This document shows, one piece after another, positions 37,481 through 49,990 of a DNA stretch of 64,000 nt. A model generated the notes under the pieces. The model saw only the letters and a list, made by a program, of their open reading frames with translations, searched no databases and was not told the origin of the DNA. The stretch lies in NCBI GenBank assembly GCA_020091685.1, contig CM034607.1, positions 4,316,630 through 4,380,629 on the forward strand, in the 5' to 3' direction. Source of the stretch: Lutjanus erythropterus (Eukaryota > Chordata > Actinopteri > Lutjaniformes > Lutjanidae). The stretch's first letter is position 1. Each line of letters starts with the position of its first letter. The translations under genes were made by a program, and so were the position numbers.

Positions 37481-37779
37481 AATAGAAAATATTTAACTTT
37501 CTCTTTTGCATTTATTTTTTCATATTTTTCTTTAATCGTATTTTTTAATTAAAATAAAATTTCTTGAATTTAAATTGTTTGTTTGTTAAATTGTTTAATC
37601 TTTTTTATTTGGGTTCGGTGTTGATCTTTTAAAAAGTGTCATTTATTCTCAGTAATTCCCACGTTGAGCTGCAGTTCAGTGCTCAGTCAGTCAGTCAGTA
37701 ACATGTTTTAGTTGCAGTTACAGTCTTAATGGGTGAAATGTCAAAGCAATTGTTCAAATCTTCTTAGTCTCATAATATT

Positions 37780-38355
37780 CACTACATGGTTGGCAGGAAT
37801 AATTATTTTGCATTGCCCTAACTGAGCTTGTTTGCGGATTCTGTTTAAGATACCCACCGGATAAGGAAGGGAGTTAATGCATAGGTTAAAGGTTAGAGGG
37901 TTAGGAACGTTAACGTGGGTTAAGAGAACCGCTTACGATATGAGGCCCTGCTTCAAAAGGCTTTTAAAGTATTAAGTTTTCTAGGAATTTTTCCTTTAAG
38001 ATTGTTTTCGGCTCAGATGTTGTCGGATGGTATTTACTGTAGGTGCAACACGCGAGGTCTTAATCTGTGACATCGCCTCTGTCTGTGGCACATCGAGGAT
38101 TTGTGGAGTGTAAGATTAGAGCTCGACGTCGTCATAAATCTCTGCTTCCCAATTCGGCCGGGTGGTGGCGGGTGGGGCAGTTGCTAGGTGTAGTCTGTAG
38201 CCTGTGGATTTGGTGGATGAAACGTTTGTGCAGCTACGTCGGGTCAAGCTCTATGACGTTTTGTTCTCTTTTTTTTTAGAAGCTGAGTTTCTTTTTTGAG
38301 AACGGGCCGTTCTTGGAGTTGACTTGGAACTTTTTTTTTTTTTATGTAGTTCTCC
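37780..38355 (+). promoter_or_regulatory. Putative TRbeta2 promoter and 5' UTR
   Basis: The segment immediately upstream of the TRbeta2 ATG is less AT-rich and has CpGs at 38050-38240. It contains a direct repeat AGGTTA-A-AGGTTA (37883-37895), TAATCTG and AGATTAG words (OTX/CRX-like) near 38060 and 38110, and no clear TATA box. A T-run followed by AG at 38279-38280 resembles a splice acceptor, so the leader could also be spliced. Promoter location is inferred from the exon's position. Confidence 0.45.
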
Positions 38356-38701
38356 ATGATGAACTACTGCATACCGGACATGTACGAGGTGCCTCACGCA
38401 GGGATGGATGGCTACATGGTGCAGGGCGGTGGGGAGCACTGCATGTACTCAGGTGAGGGGCACGGGTACGGACACTGTGAACCCCAGCCCCTGCACCATC
38501 ATCCGCCCTGCATGATGGAGCAGGCTTGGCCGCCCAGCCAGCACTACTCCTGCTCATACGCTGGCGGCCCTCCTGTTTTTAAGAGCGAGTTTTGCAGCAT
38601 GGAGATCCCTCTTAGTCACTTCCATCACCAGCCTGAATATTTCCCTGACTTCAAACCTGACTTCTCTCACCTGCAGTGGATGCAGGGGGCGCATAAGAAA
38701 G
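38356..38701 (+). CDS. thrb: thrb TRbeta2-specific first coding exon
   Basis: This alternative first exon encodes residues 1-115 plus one base of Gly116 of TRbeta2. It opens MMNYCIPDMYEV and is rich in Tyr, His, Pro and Met. Its second half, with PPVFKSEFCSMEIP and DFKPDFSHLQW, matches the pattern of the TRbeta2 A/B domain, the activation region of the cone and pituitary isoform. The donor is G|GTGACT and joins in phase 1 to GG TAC ATT, exactly as the TRbeta1 exon does. Two ATGs are adjacent. The first (38356) has T at -3; the second (38359) has A at -3 and gives the MNYC start usual in other vertebrates, so initiation at 38359 is equally likely. The exon sits inside the long TRbeta1 intron, 1.2 kb before the shared exons, as in other vertebrates. 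Confidence 0.95.
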
Positions 38702-41327
<2,626 letters not shown>

Positions 41328-41365
41328 TGACATTTACTTAACATATATAGGCAAACCTTGGCAAA

Positions 41366-41382
41366 ATATAATAATAATAATA

Positions 41383-41413
<31 letters not shown>

Positions 41414-41446
41414 TATTATTATTATCATTATACATATATATATATG
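41366..41446. repeat. (TAA)n/(TTA)n with (TA)n microsatellite
   Basis: ATAATAATAATAATTATTAT, then repeated ATT and a TATATATATATA end. Self-complementary overall. Confidence 0.95.
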
Positions 41447-41454
41447 TTTGACAT

Positions 41455-41995
41455 TTTGTCTTAATTCGTTTCAACGTTTCAATTTTTTCTTGACATTTCA
41501 ACTTTATTCTTTACATTTAAATTTTATTCGATATATCTATTTTGTTCTGAACATTTTGATTTACTGTAAGTAATTCTACTGTATTCTTGATGTTTTGTCT
41601 TTATTCTTGACATTTCAATTTTATTTTCAACATTTTGACTTAATTCTTGACATTTAAATTTTATTCTAAACACATTAACTTAATCCTTGATATTTAAATT
41701 GTATTCTAATGAACTCATTTTTTTAATATTTGGACTTTATTTTTGACATTTTGACTTCATTCTTGGCATTTCAACTTAATGCTCAAAATTTCAACTTTGT
41801 TTTTGACATTTCAACATTATTTTATCATTTCAATTTTGTTCTTGACATTTTAAGTTAATTCATTATATCTAAATTTTAATTCTTGATATTTTGACTTAAT
41901 TATTGGTCTTTCAACTTTATTCTTGACAGTTTGACTTTATTGACAACATTTTGATTTAATTCTCAACATTTCGACTTTATTCTCGATATTTCAAC
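41455..41995 (-). repeat. Minisatellite, inverted copy of the 30.55-kb array
   Basis: About 25 diverged units of TTCTTGACATTTCAACTTTA or TTTTGACTTTATTC, the reverse complement of the unit at 30550-30945. It occupies most of the intron before the hinge exon. Confidence 0.88.
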
Positions 41996-42054
41996 TAAAT
42001 TGAATGCAGTTCATTTGCCCTGTATTTTAAACCGCATCACCGATTCATTATTTC

Positions 42055-42154
42055 ATTCTTTTCCCTCCTCCTCTTCCTCCTCCTTCCTGTCCACTCTCAT
42101 TGTCTCGCTTCTTCTTCTTCTTCTCCTGCTCGTGCCCCCCCCTCCCTCGCCCCC
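42055..42154 (+). promoter_or_regulatory. Extended polypyrimidine tract before the hinge exon
   Basis: About 100 bases that are almost all C and T (TCCTCCTCTTCCTCC, CTTCTTCTTCTTCTCC, CCCCCCCCTCCCTCG) up to the acceptor at 42156. It provides a very strong splice-acceptor tract and is also a potential H-DNA-forming strand. Confidence 0.7.
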
Positions 42155-42156
42155 AG

Positions 42157-42362
42157 TGGTGTTGGACAACAGCAAGAGGCTGGCCAAGCGGAAGCTAATC
42201 GAGGAGAACCGGGAGCGCCGTCGGAGGGAGGAACTGCAGAAGACGGTGTGGGACCGACTGGAGCCCACCCAGGAGGAGTGGGACCTCATCCGTATGGTGA
42301 CTGAGGCCCATATGGCCACGAACGCCCAGGGCAACCACTGGAAGCAGAAGCGGAAATTCCTG
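42157..42362 (+). CDS. thrb: thrb shared exon: hinge and start of the ligand-binding domain
   Basis: The 206-nt exon encodes residues 103-171: hinge ([20 protein letters not shown], also the nuclear localisation region) and helix 1 of the ligand-binding domain ([20 protein letters not shown]). It ends at KQKRKFL. The acceptor follows a very long pyrimidine run of TCC/TTC and C repeats ending CCCCCAG. The donor is CTG|GTGAGA, leaving phase 0. A VLDNSKR reading replaces the more usual VLDDSKR, a mild difference. Because this exon ends in phase 0 and the 45550 exon starts in phase 0, the intervening 27-nt microexon can be included or skipped without a frameshift. Confidence 0.97.
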
Positions 42363-44465
42363 GTGAGACGTCCTCCTCCTCCCTCCCTCCTCACCACAGC
42401 CCTCATTGTATTGATTACCCTGCCTTATCCAGTCCACCCCCAACCTCCCCGTCCCACCCCTCACAGAACCCCCCCCCCCGTCCATATCGTACCCCTGTCT
42501 CCTCCACCTCCACCTCCACCACTGTTCCACTGTTCCCTGTGTTAATATGTCCATGTGTTTTTTTGTATCTCCTTGTAGAGTGGGGAGAATTAGCTGGACG
42601 ATGGAGAAAAGTGTGTTCCTCAACGCAGCAGCACTAATTTATAATGGAACATCTTATTCTTGTCTTTTTTATGGCTTTCCGAGCAATGATCCTTAATCAC
42701 TAATACTAATAATAACTTGCTTTTTTCATGCTGTTTCATTTTTCTCTCTTTGTGTTTGTAGCTTTTGATTTCACACCTCACCCTTTGTTGACTAATTTGT
42801 TTTCTTATCTGTCAAGTGTAAAATTGCTCTGTCCAGATTGAAAGTGCGTCTCAGCTGTTGACTTTATCTTGGGTTTCTATGGCGTGATCAGAACGAACAC
42901 TTGCACACTCACGTAAAAGTGAATGGACTCGTTTTTTTTTAAACCGCCGTGGTAGAGGAGTTCTCATCCATTGTGGAATTTGCGGCGTATTCTTAAATTT
43001 TGAGAGTACTGGAGATGTCACATTTGTTAAATTTTCCAAAAGTCACTTCACACGCATCAGTTCATAGAAATATAGTGAAATCTATTTCACTACTTCTGTT
43101 TAATTTTGTAAGAATGTTGGGTAACACTTGCCTATGCCTATTGCTTCTAACAGGCATCAGCTAATAAGTAATAAGGCCTTCATAAGATGTTTATTAACAC
43201 TCACATGTGTTTGAATAAAAAAAACAAAACAAAACAAATATACTGTGGGATATAACATTACCATGCATGCTTCAAATTACACTGTGATGTATGAATTTTA
43301 GGCCATACTGCCCAGCCTTACTTTGGGCTGCATGGTTGTATGAAAGGTGCTTCATAAAAGATGTTGAGTTGAGTTGAGATGAGCTGAGTTGAGTTCAGTT
43401 GGGCTCCATTTTCATGAAATCCTTCAGTAGCTCACCTGGTGCAGTGCGTGCTTCATGACTCCAGCTTGTGACGTCCCCTCTCCCTTCTCTCTGCAGCTGT
43501 CACTGTCCAACAAAGACAAAAAGCCTCTAAATACTAATAGTTCAAAAGAAAGGTGATGATTAACCAGTAACAAGTGCATAATAAAGGAGCAATTAACCTT
43601 TAGCTCAGGTACCCCCAAAATGCATAGTTAACTGTTAATAAGTGCAGAATAAAGGTTTAATTAACCTTAATAAGCACTATTTACTCTATAGATCCGGCTC
43701 CCCAAAAATGTAGAGTTAACTGTTAATAAATGCATAATAAAGGATTAATTAACCTTAATACGCACTGTTCTTTTTTTTTTTAGATCTGGTGACTGTTAAA
43801 ATGTGCATAATAAAGGGGTACTTAACCTTTATAAGCACTGTTCATTCTTTAGATTCGGTACCTTTGGAACTGCTAATAAGTGCATAATAAAGGATTAATT
43901 AACCTTAATCTTTAACCTTAATCTTAAACAGTCTATGAACTTTTAATCAGTGTCTTAGAAGTGCTTATAAAAGTCTTATAATCTCGCAATGCTTACATAG
44001 TCTTATTAACACAAATTAATGTTAATAAGCATCTTATGAGGGCCTTATTACATATTAACTAAAGCTTGTTACAAGTACCTTAATATGAAGTGTTACAACA
44101 TGGGGTAAAAAAAGTTTGATTAATTGAAGTCATTTAAGGGTTTTGTTTAAACTGTCGTCCATTGTTTACAATAGAATAATACATTTCCGTGTCGGCGACG
44201 GTCGTTGGAGTGTTTCTGAGGACCTGTTTGAAGTCGTGGTCCTGAGCCTGACTCTCACCATAGAAACCCATCCTGGATTTCTGTCCTCACCTGTTTTCTC
44301 TCTGCACACTCTTTCATCTGTCCTCAGTTTAACTTGTTTTCTTTTTAGTTGGCTTGACACGGGTTCTTCATTGAAACTTCACGATTCCTGTTGATTATCC
44401 AACAGGTCGAGGAAGCTATGCTTCTTAATGAAATAACATGTAATTTATTCTATACTTCTGACCAG
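42363..44465 (+). other. Intron before the microexon
   Basis: From GTGAGA to CTGACCAG. Its start is C/T-rich (42370-42540) and continues an open frame that is not coding. The 43117-44103 TIR element takes up about half. The last 360 bp (44104-44465) is unique and is the likeliest place for splicing-control sequences of the microexon. Confidence 0.75.
43117..44103. mobile_element. TIR element with internal tandem TTAATAAG repeats
   Basis: The left end, GGGTAACACTTG...TAATAAGGCCTTCATAAGAT, is the imperfect inverse of the right end, ATCTTATGAGGGCCTTATTA...GAAGTGTTACAAC. Inside are about five units with GTTAATAAGTGCATAATAAA and TTAATTAACCTTAATAAGCA, the same family as 31890-32470, both after a TCTCTCTGCAG-TGTCACTGTCCA segment. 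It lies 360 bp before the microexon. Confidence 0.82.
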
Positions 44466-44492
44466 AGTGCAGCGGGGGTGAAGGAAACTAAG
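44466..44492 (+). CDS. thrb: thrb 27-nt cassette microexon (SAAGVKETK insertion)
   Basis: Between KQKRKFL and PEEIGQ lies a 27-nt segment, AGT GCA GCG GGG GTG AAG GAA ACT AAG, flanked by CTGACCAG and GTAAGA. It is in phase 0 at both ends and adds nine residues, S-A-A-G-V-K-E-T-K, after residue 171, in the N-terminal part of the ligand-binding domain (helix 1 to helix 2 region). A nine-residue insertion of this kind at this place is known from long TRbeta isoforms of several teleosts and is absent from tetrapods. The segment is too short to be found by ORF scanning. Mature proteins are 395 residues with it and 386 without. That it is alternatively used here is inferred from other fish. Confidence 0.9.
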
Positions 44493-45549
44493 GTAAGACA
44501 CAGCAGAGAAAAATAATTATTCCAACCGATGTAGGGCCTTTCAGCCTGTATAGTTTCATCACCAACATCAGTGTTGAGGATACGGAATATATTTACATGC
44601 ATAATATATTTATTTAAGTGTGGTACAAATACGAGCGTTACATGTCTACAGTACAGAAGCTCTGAGAGGAATGTGAGCCATTTATACATTTTTTTCTTCT
44701 GTGAAACAGGTGGGAAAACCCTTTTTTTTTCCAAAATTTTTTGGGGGGTCAGCATCATTTTTCAAAACTCCAGATGACTTTAAATTTCTTCACGCACTCA
44801 CAGCTAGTCTGTGCCAATGACTCCCAAAATGAGATATATTAATGGTAGAGAGTACCTGCAGTTTTTTATATCATGATAATATCAGTGAGTGAATCAGGAA
44901 ACTGAGAACACTGACATAATTTGCTAACATGCAAACTGTGTTTAGAGTGTATGAAGAAATTGTAACTCAGCTGGAGAAACATGGGCAGGTGGTGCACTTC
45001 AGCCTCTTGTGGTCAAAATGAGTATTACAGCAACAAGTAATTGATTGACTTGAAAAAAAAACTTTCACCTATCAAAACTTTTTTTGCACAGCAAAAAACT
45101 TTTATTCTACCTGTTTCACAAATTAAAAGGAAAAAAATCTGAATTTAGAAAGGTTTTTTTCACCTGCTCTTAAGTCAGAAACACAGGAGAGAAACACATT
45201 AGATCAAATGCTTCACCAGAATTTTTTTCTCGCTTGCCTCTCAGGGCTTCCATACTGTAGTGACTATTGCCATTTTTACGTTTTTACATCACATCACTTA
45301 GTCAAAATCTTGCTAAACCAAAAGTAAACCACTTCACATAGTGTTAATTTATCTCACCTTCAAGTTACTCCATTTTTGTATTTGACCATTTATGCTTTAC
45401 CCTTCTCATGTTACCTTTGAGCTTGTTACATACGTTATGTTTTTGTACATAAAGGCTAATACCGTTCTTAATAGATGAGCTTTGTATTTTTGTACTCAAA
45501 TTTGGAGAGGTTGTTCAGACACTGACCTTCTCTCTGTTTGCTGTTTCAG

Positions 45550-45696
45550 CCTGAGGAAATTGGTCAAGCGTCCATGGTCAATGCACCTGAAGGAAACAAA
45601 GTGGATATAGAAGCCTTCAGTCAGTTTACAAAAATAATCACCCCTGCCATAACCCGAGTGGTGGACTTTGCCAAAAAACTGCCTATGTTTTGTGAG
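45550..45696 (+). CDS. thrb: thrb shared exon: ligand-binding domain, helices 2-3 region
   Basis: The 147-nt exon encodes residues 181-229 of the long form, from [19 protein letters not shown] to KKLPMFCE. It includes the omega-loop region and helix 3. The arginine in [10 protein letters not shown] is the counterpart of human TRbeta R282, a ligand carboxylate contact, and is kept; the lysine-rich end of helix 3 forms part of the coactivator groove. The acceptor is GCTGTTTCAG and the donor GAG|GTAAGT, with both ends in phase 0. Confidence 0.98.
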
Positions 45697-47219
45697 GTAA
45701 GTGCAGCTGCTTATTTGTCTAACTGAACTGAACTTCATAATGCTGCAGGCACGTTACAGTGGATTTACAGTGAAGGCAACAACATACTAGACCAAAATAC
45801 AGTACAAATATGCCAAAAATATGTTTGAAGTCATTCATAAACAGTACCACCATTACATGTTTTGATTACCAGAGAATACTGATAACTGTAAGAAATTTAG
45901 CATAGATATCACATTTTTTAAAGACCACATCCAAGGTTCAAAAATGTTCATAAATAGTATTTATATTTTAAAAAAATTATCATATCATTATAGATCTCAA
46001 AAATAATAATGATATATTCAGTCATTATTTAAGCATTAGCAGTTGGCAAGTAAGGGCCACCAGGGCAATTGTAGCAGTTTTTACATGTTACCTCATAGCT
46101 TACAGACTCAATATTTCGATTATAGGAAATATATAGTATATATGTACTATTTCATAATACAATTGATATATTTTCACTAATAAGGACAAGGCAATCAATC
46201 AGGGCATGAAATGCACGAAATCAGGGTTTCATTTGCCCCCTGTTACAGTATCCCCCAGTCTCCCCTACAAATTCAACCCTGTCTACATTTGACATGTAAT
46301 TTGTGCCAAATTACATAGTTCCAGAAAACTCTACAGAATTTATGGAGCTGGAAAAAAAAGTTGATTAAAGTTAAGTTTTATAGCAATAGAGTCCACTCTA
46401 AGCTCAAAAAGTTAACATTGTGTCTACTTCAGCTAATTTATTAGCTTGATTTTATATACAGCTGCCTTAAAGCACACAGGGAGGTTTCCAGGTTGTGGAA
46501 AAGAGATGTCATTTAGTATCTCTGCTTCTGTAACAGAGCTGATCAAAAACATTTCTGTACCATTTTTGGCTGGAAATTATTATTTAACAATTCACTCATG
46601 ATAACTCATTAATACTACTGGGTCAGCTACTCACTGTTAATGTATTGTTAATGCAAATGATTCAATTAGCTGTCTGACTAGTTAGTTATCAAACAGTTAG
46701 CTTCATCTTTATGCTAAAATTCCCTGTAGAAATGTACATTTATTGTGATTTTTATGTCCAAAGATTTTTATCTGTCATTATTGCCTTATTTATTCAACTG
46801 TTTTAAACACCTGCCTAATATTTATCCAGATTGTACTGTAAAATAGTGTTCAAACCTTTAGATAACATCATTTTGTAAAAAATATAGTAAAAACTGATTA
46901 AGGCTTTGATTGAATGTAGTTGTATAAGTGTCCCATCACAACAAGATTTTATTTTATGTATTGCTAATGCTAATGTTTTGTCAAATTAGCTTTTTAAGTA
47001 GTTAGCTAGAAAACAGTTAGCTGCTTCTTCATAGCAGAAACATAAACTAATGGTGACTTTAATTATTCAAAGGTTTTATCATTCCCTGTTATCTGTCATT
47101 ATCTGAACACTGTTTGAGTCTGAATTTTTCAGCAGTTTTAAAATACAAGGCTGTGTATGCTATGGTTAGCTGTTAGCTATAGTCTTCTGCTAACAAAGCT
47201 TTCCTCTCTCTCTTTCTAA

Positions 47220-47501
<282 letters not shown>

Positions 47502-49680
47502 TAACACGTTAACATATCCGTTACATTCCTGGTGGCCTTTTTCTAAAGCATGGCATTTATTTCCAGACTCTTTTTTTCCTCTTGGGAAGCCATATATATA
47601 CACCTATAAATATATATACAGAATATATAAAATCTATATATAAAATATATTTTTTAGCAATGTACATTTTTAGAGGGTAAAGCAATAGTTATTTCTCAAA
47701 TAATGATTTGCTCCCATGAACAGATTGTATGAACACTGTGTTTTTTTGTACATGTTATTTTTCTGACATGAAATCCATAAAAACCTGCAGTTCAATCAAT
47801 TAATCACCATAATCATTCTGAGGAGCTTTACTGTCCAGCTATAGCTTGGTTTTGGCTCCGGTGCCATTTCACTGTGTGACGCGCCGCATCTCATTGAAGA
47901 TCAATACTGTTCTGCTGTGTGCTGTACATGTAGACATGACATGGGGATATCCTGCCCATCTGTCTGCCCCTCAGCCACTGTGCTTTAATCAATACCATTT
48001 TCAAGACTAGAGGGTGAAAACCAATATTTTTGGATTGAAAGTTGATGCTATAATTTTTTCTTTAAAGATGACAATTTTTGTGGGAAAAAAAAAAAAAAAA
48101 GACTACTTGCATTTTAGACCGAAATAGCTTCTGAAATTAAACATTCCATGAAATAAATAATTGTATATACTCATAAACTCAAACATATTTATCTAGCTAG
48201 CTAGTAAGCTAGGTACATAGGTACAAAAGTAGCGCTAGCTCACCTACTGAACTAGTGATTGAAACCACATAGTTGCAGCAACTACTTGAAGTAGAAATTA
48301 TGTTACACATTTTTTGAATTACAGTTGTTATTCTGCAAAAGAAGAACTGAAAAATGATACAGCACCTCTGATGGTCCATAAAATAAGGCAATTAAAACAA
48401 AAGCACATTGTGGATTTACTTTGCTGCTCTGAGAGAATCCAATGATTGTCGCTGTTGATTACATTCATATGAAACTTGAAATAAAAGTAAGAATATTCTG
48501 AGAGAATCTGGCCTTGTCAAGGTAATTCTGGGTTTATTACAACTTGGACCCATTTTTTATAGCTGCAGCCATCATTTCCATCACGTATAACATTGAACTC
48601 ACTACAGTGATCGCTGATTGCGGATCACTACAGCAGAAGTCGGATGATCAGACAGGTCGTAAGCAGTCTAGACAGATTATCTGAACCTCTTAAGTTGGAG
48701 ATCAACCTGAAAGTGAACACACCAGAAATGTTGTTGATAATCCCTCATTGCACAGGAAAACCTAACACAGGATGTGTGTGAACTGTGACTAGACAGGCTG
48801 TAAATAAACCTCCAGGTTAGTCCAGTTAATTTGGAAGAGGAAACAAAGGGGGAGGGTAGAATAATGACCCAAACTGCCTGTTTTAAACATTCATTATAGT
48901 TTATAGATATATCTCCTGGTTCCGCCTACATTCACTTCTTATATATGTATGTATGTTATATATGTAAGTTATGTAGCATAGTATAATGTTGCATTATGTT
49001 ACATTACATTTCATACTTACAATACCATGTCCCATGTAAAGCCAAATGTCAATGTTGACTTTTTTCATCATGTTACATTACCTTGTGTTACCTTATTTTG
49101 TTACCTTATGTTACCTTATTTTCCTTTACCTTGCGTTACCTTTTTTCTTTTACCTTACGTTACCTTATTTTTAACATTGTGTTACGTTGCAACATGTGAA
49201 CTTGTATATAACTTCACTCATTTCAACCCAAAATGATCTTTTCCTAAATCTAACTGAGGAAAACAATGAAACAACAAACATTTTCAGAGAGCGTAAAGCA
49301 ATAGTTATTTCTCTGAAAAATCATGGTTTGTGTGCCTTGTGAAACCAAAAGTCAATGTAAACTTCTTTTTGCATTGCATTACATTGCGTTGGATTTCATA
49401 TGTGAACTTGGAAGTACAGGAATATCAACTAAAAAACCACAATCTTTTCCTAAACCTAACGTTTTGCATTTATTCTCAAAGTGTACCTGGACATTGTATA
49501 TTTATTGTTGCTAAGTGACACTAGAGGGGTTTCTACTGTGTTAGTTTTAAGTGTAGTACCACTGACCAAGCTGCTATATTTGACGAATTGGGTGTGATAA
49601 CATATTGATAGTGTGGACATTTCTATTTAAATTCCTACAGTACACTAACTAATGACATTGTCTTCGTCTTTTGTCATCAG

Positions 49681-49922
49681 ATCGGTCGGGCCTGAGTAGC
49701 GTGGAGCGAATCGAGCGCTGCCAAGAGGAGTTCCTACTGGCCTTTGAACATTACATCAACTACCGCAAACACAAAGTGGCGCATTTCTGGCCCAAGCTGC
49801 TAATGAAGGTGACGGACCTGCGGATGATCGGCGCCTGCCACGCCAGCCGATTCCTTCACATGAAAGTGGAGTGTCCCACCGAGCTATTCCCTCCTCTCTT
49901 CCTGGAGGTCTTCGAGGACTGA
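49681..49922 (+). CDS. thrb: thrb last coding exon: helices 9-12 and AF-2
   Basis: The 242-nt coding part completes Asp316 and runs to the stop TGA (49920-49922), long-form residues 316-395. It contains [36 protein letters not shown], the ligand histidine in GACHASRF (human H435), and helix 12, PLFLEVFED, which recruits coactivators on hormone binding. The protein ends directly after FED, as TRbeta does, whereas TRalpha carries extra residues. The acceptor is TTTTGTCATCAG, entered in phase 1. The exon continues into the 3' UTR. Confidence 0.98.
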
Positions 49923-49937
49923 CCAATGGATTTTAAT

Positions 49938-49990
49938 GTATGTGTGTGTGTGCGTGCATGTATGTATGTGTGTATGTGTGTGTGCGCATA
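49938..49990. repeat. (GT)n microsatellite in the 3' UTR
   Basis: GTGTGTGTGTGCGTGCATGT with variants; starts 16 nt after the stop codon. Confidence 0.93.

Larger units (their letters stand above)
17348..38355 (+). other. Long TRbeta1 intron up to the TRbeta2 exon
   Basis: About 21 kb with no other exon recognised. It contains TIR and SINE-like repeats (17975, 19425, 33060), minisatellites (20680, 30550, 31890, 36540), a LINE 3' fragment (23376-24050) and a LINE tail (23205). Unique blocks at 21.9-22.3, 25.2-25.65, 26.56-26.79, 29.82-30.18, 32.58-32.9 and 36.22-36.49 kb are the best candidates for regulatory elements. Open frames of up to 155 codons (for example 28319-28786 on the minus strand) show no family signature. 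Confidence 0.7.

Noticed and set aside
42000-42545. A 181-codon open frame across the hinge exon
   Set aside because: Only 42157-42362 is coding. The flanks are pyrimidine-rich intron, and consensus splice sites with matching phase mark the exon ends.
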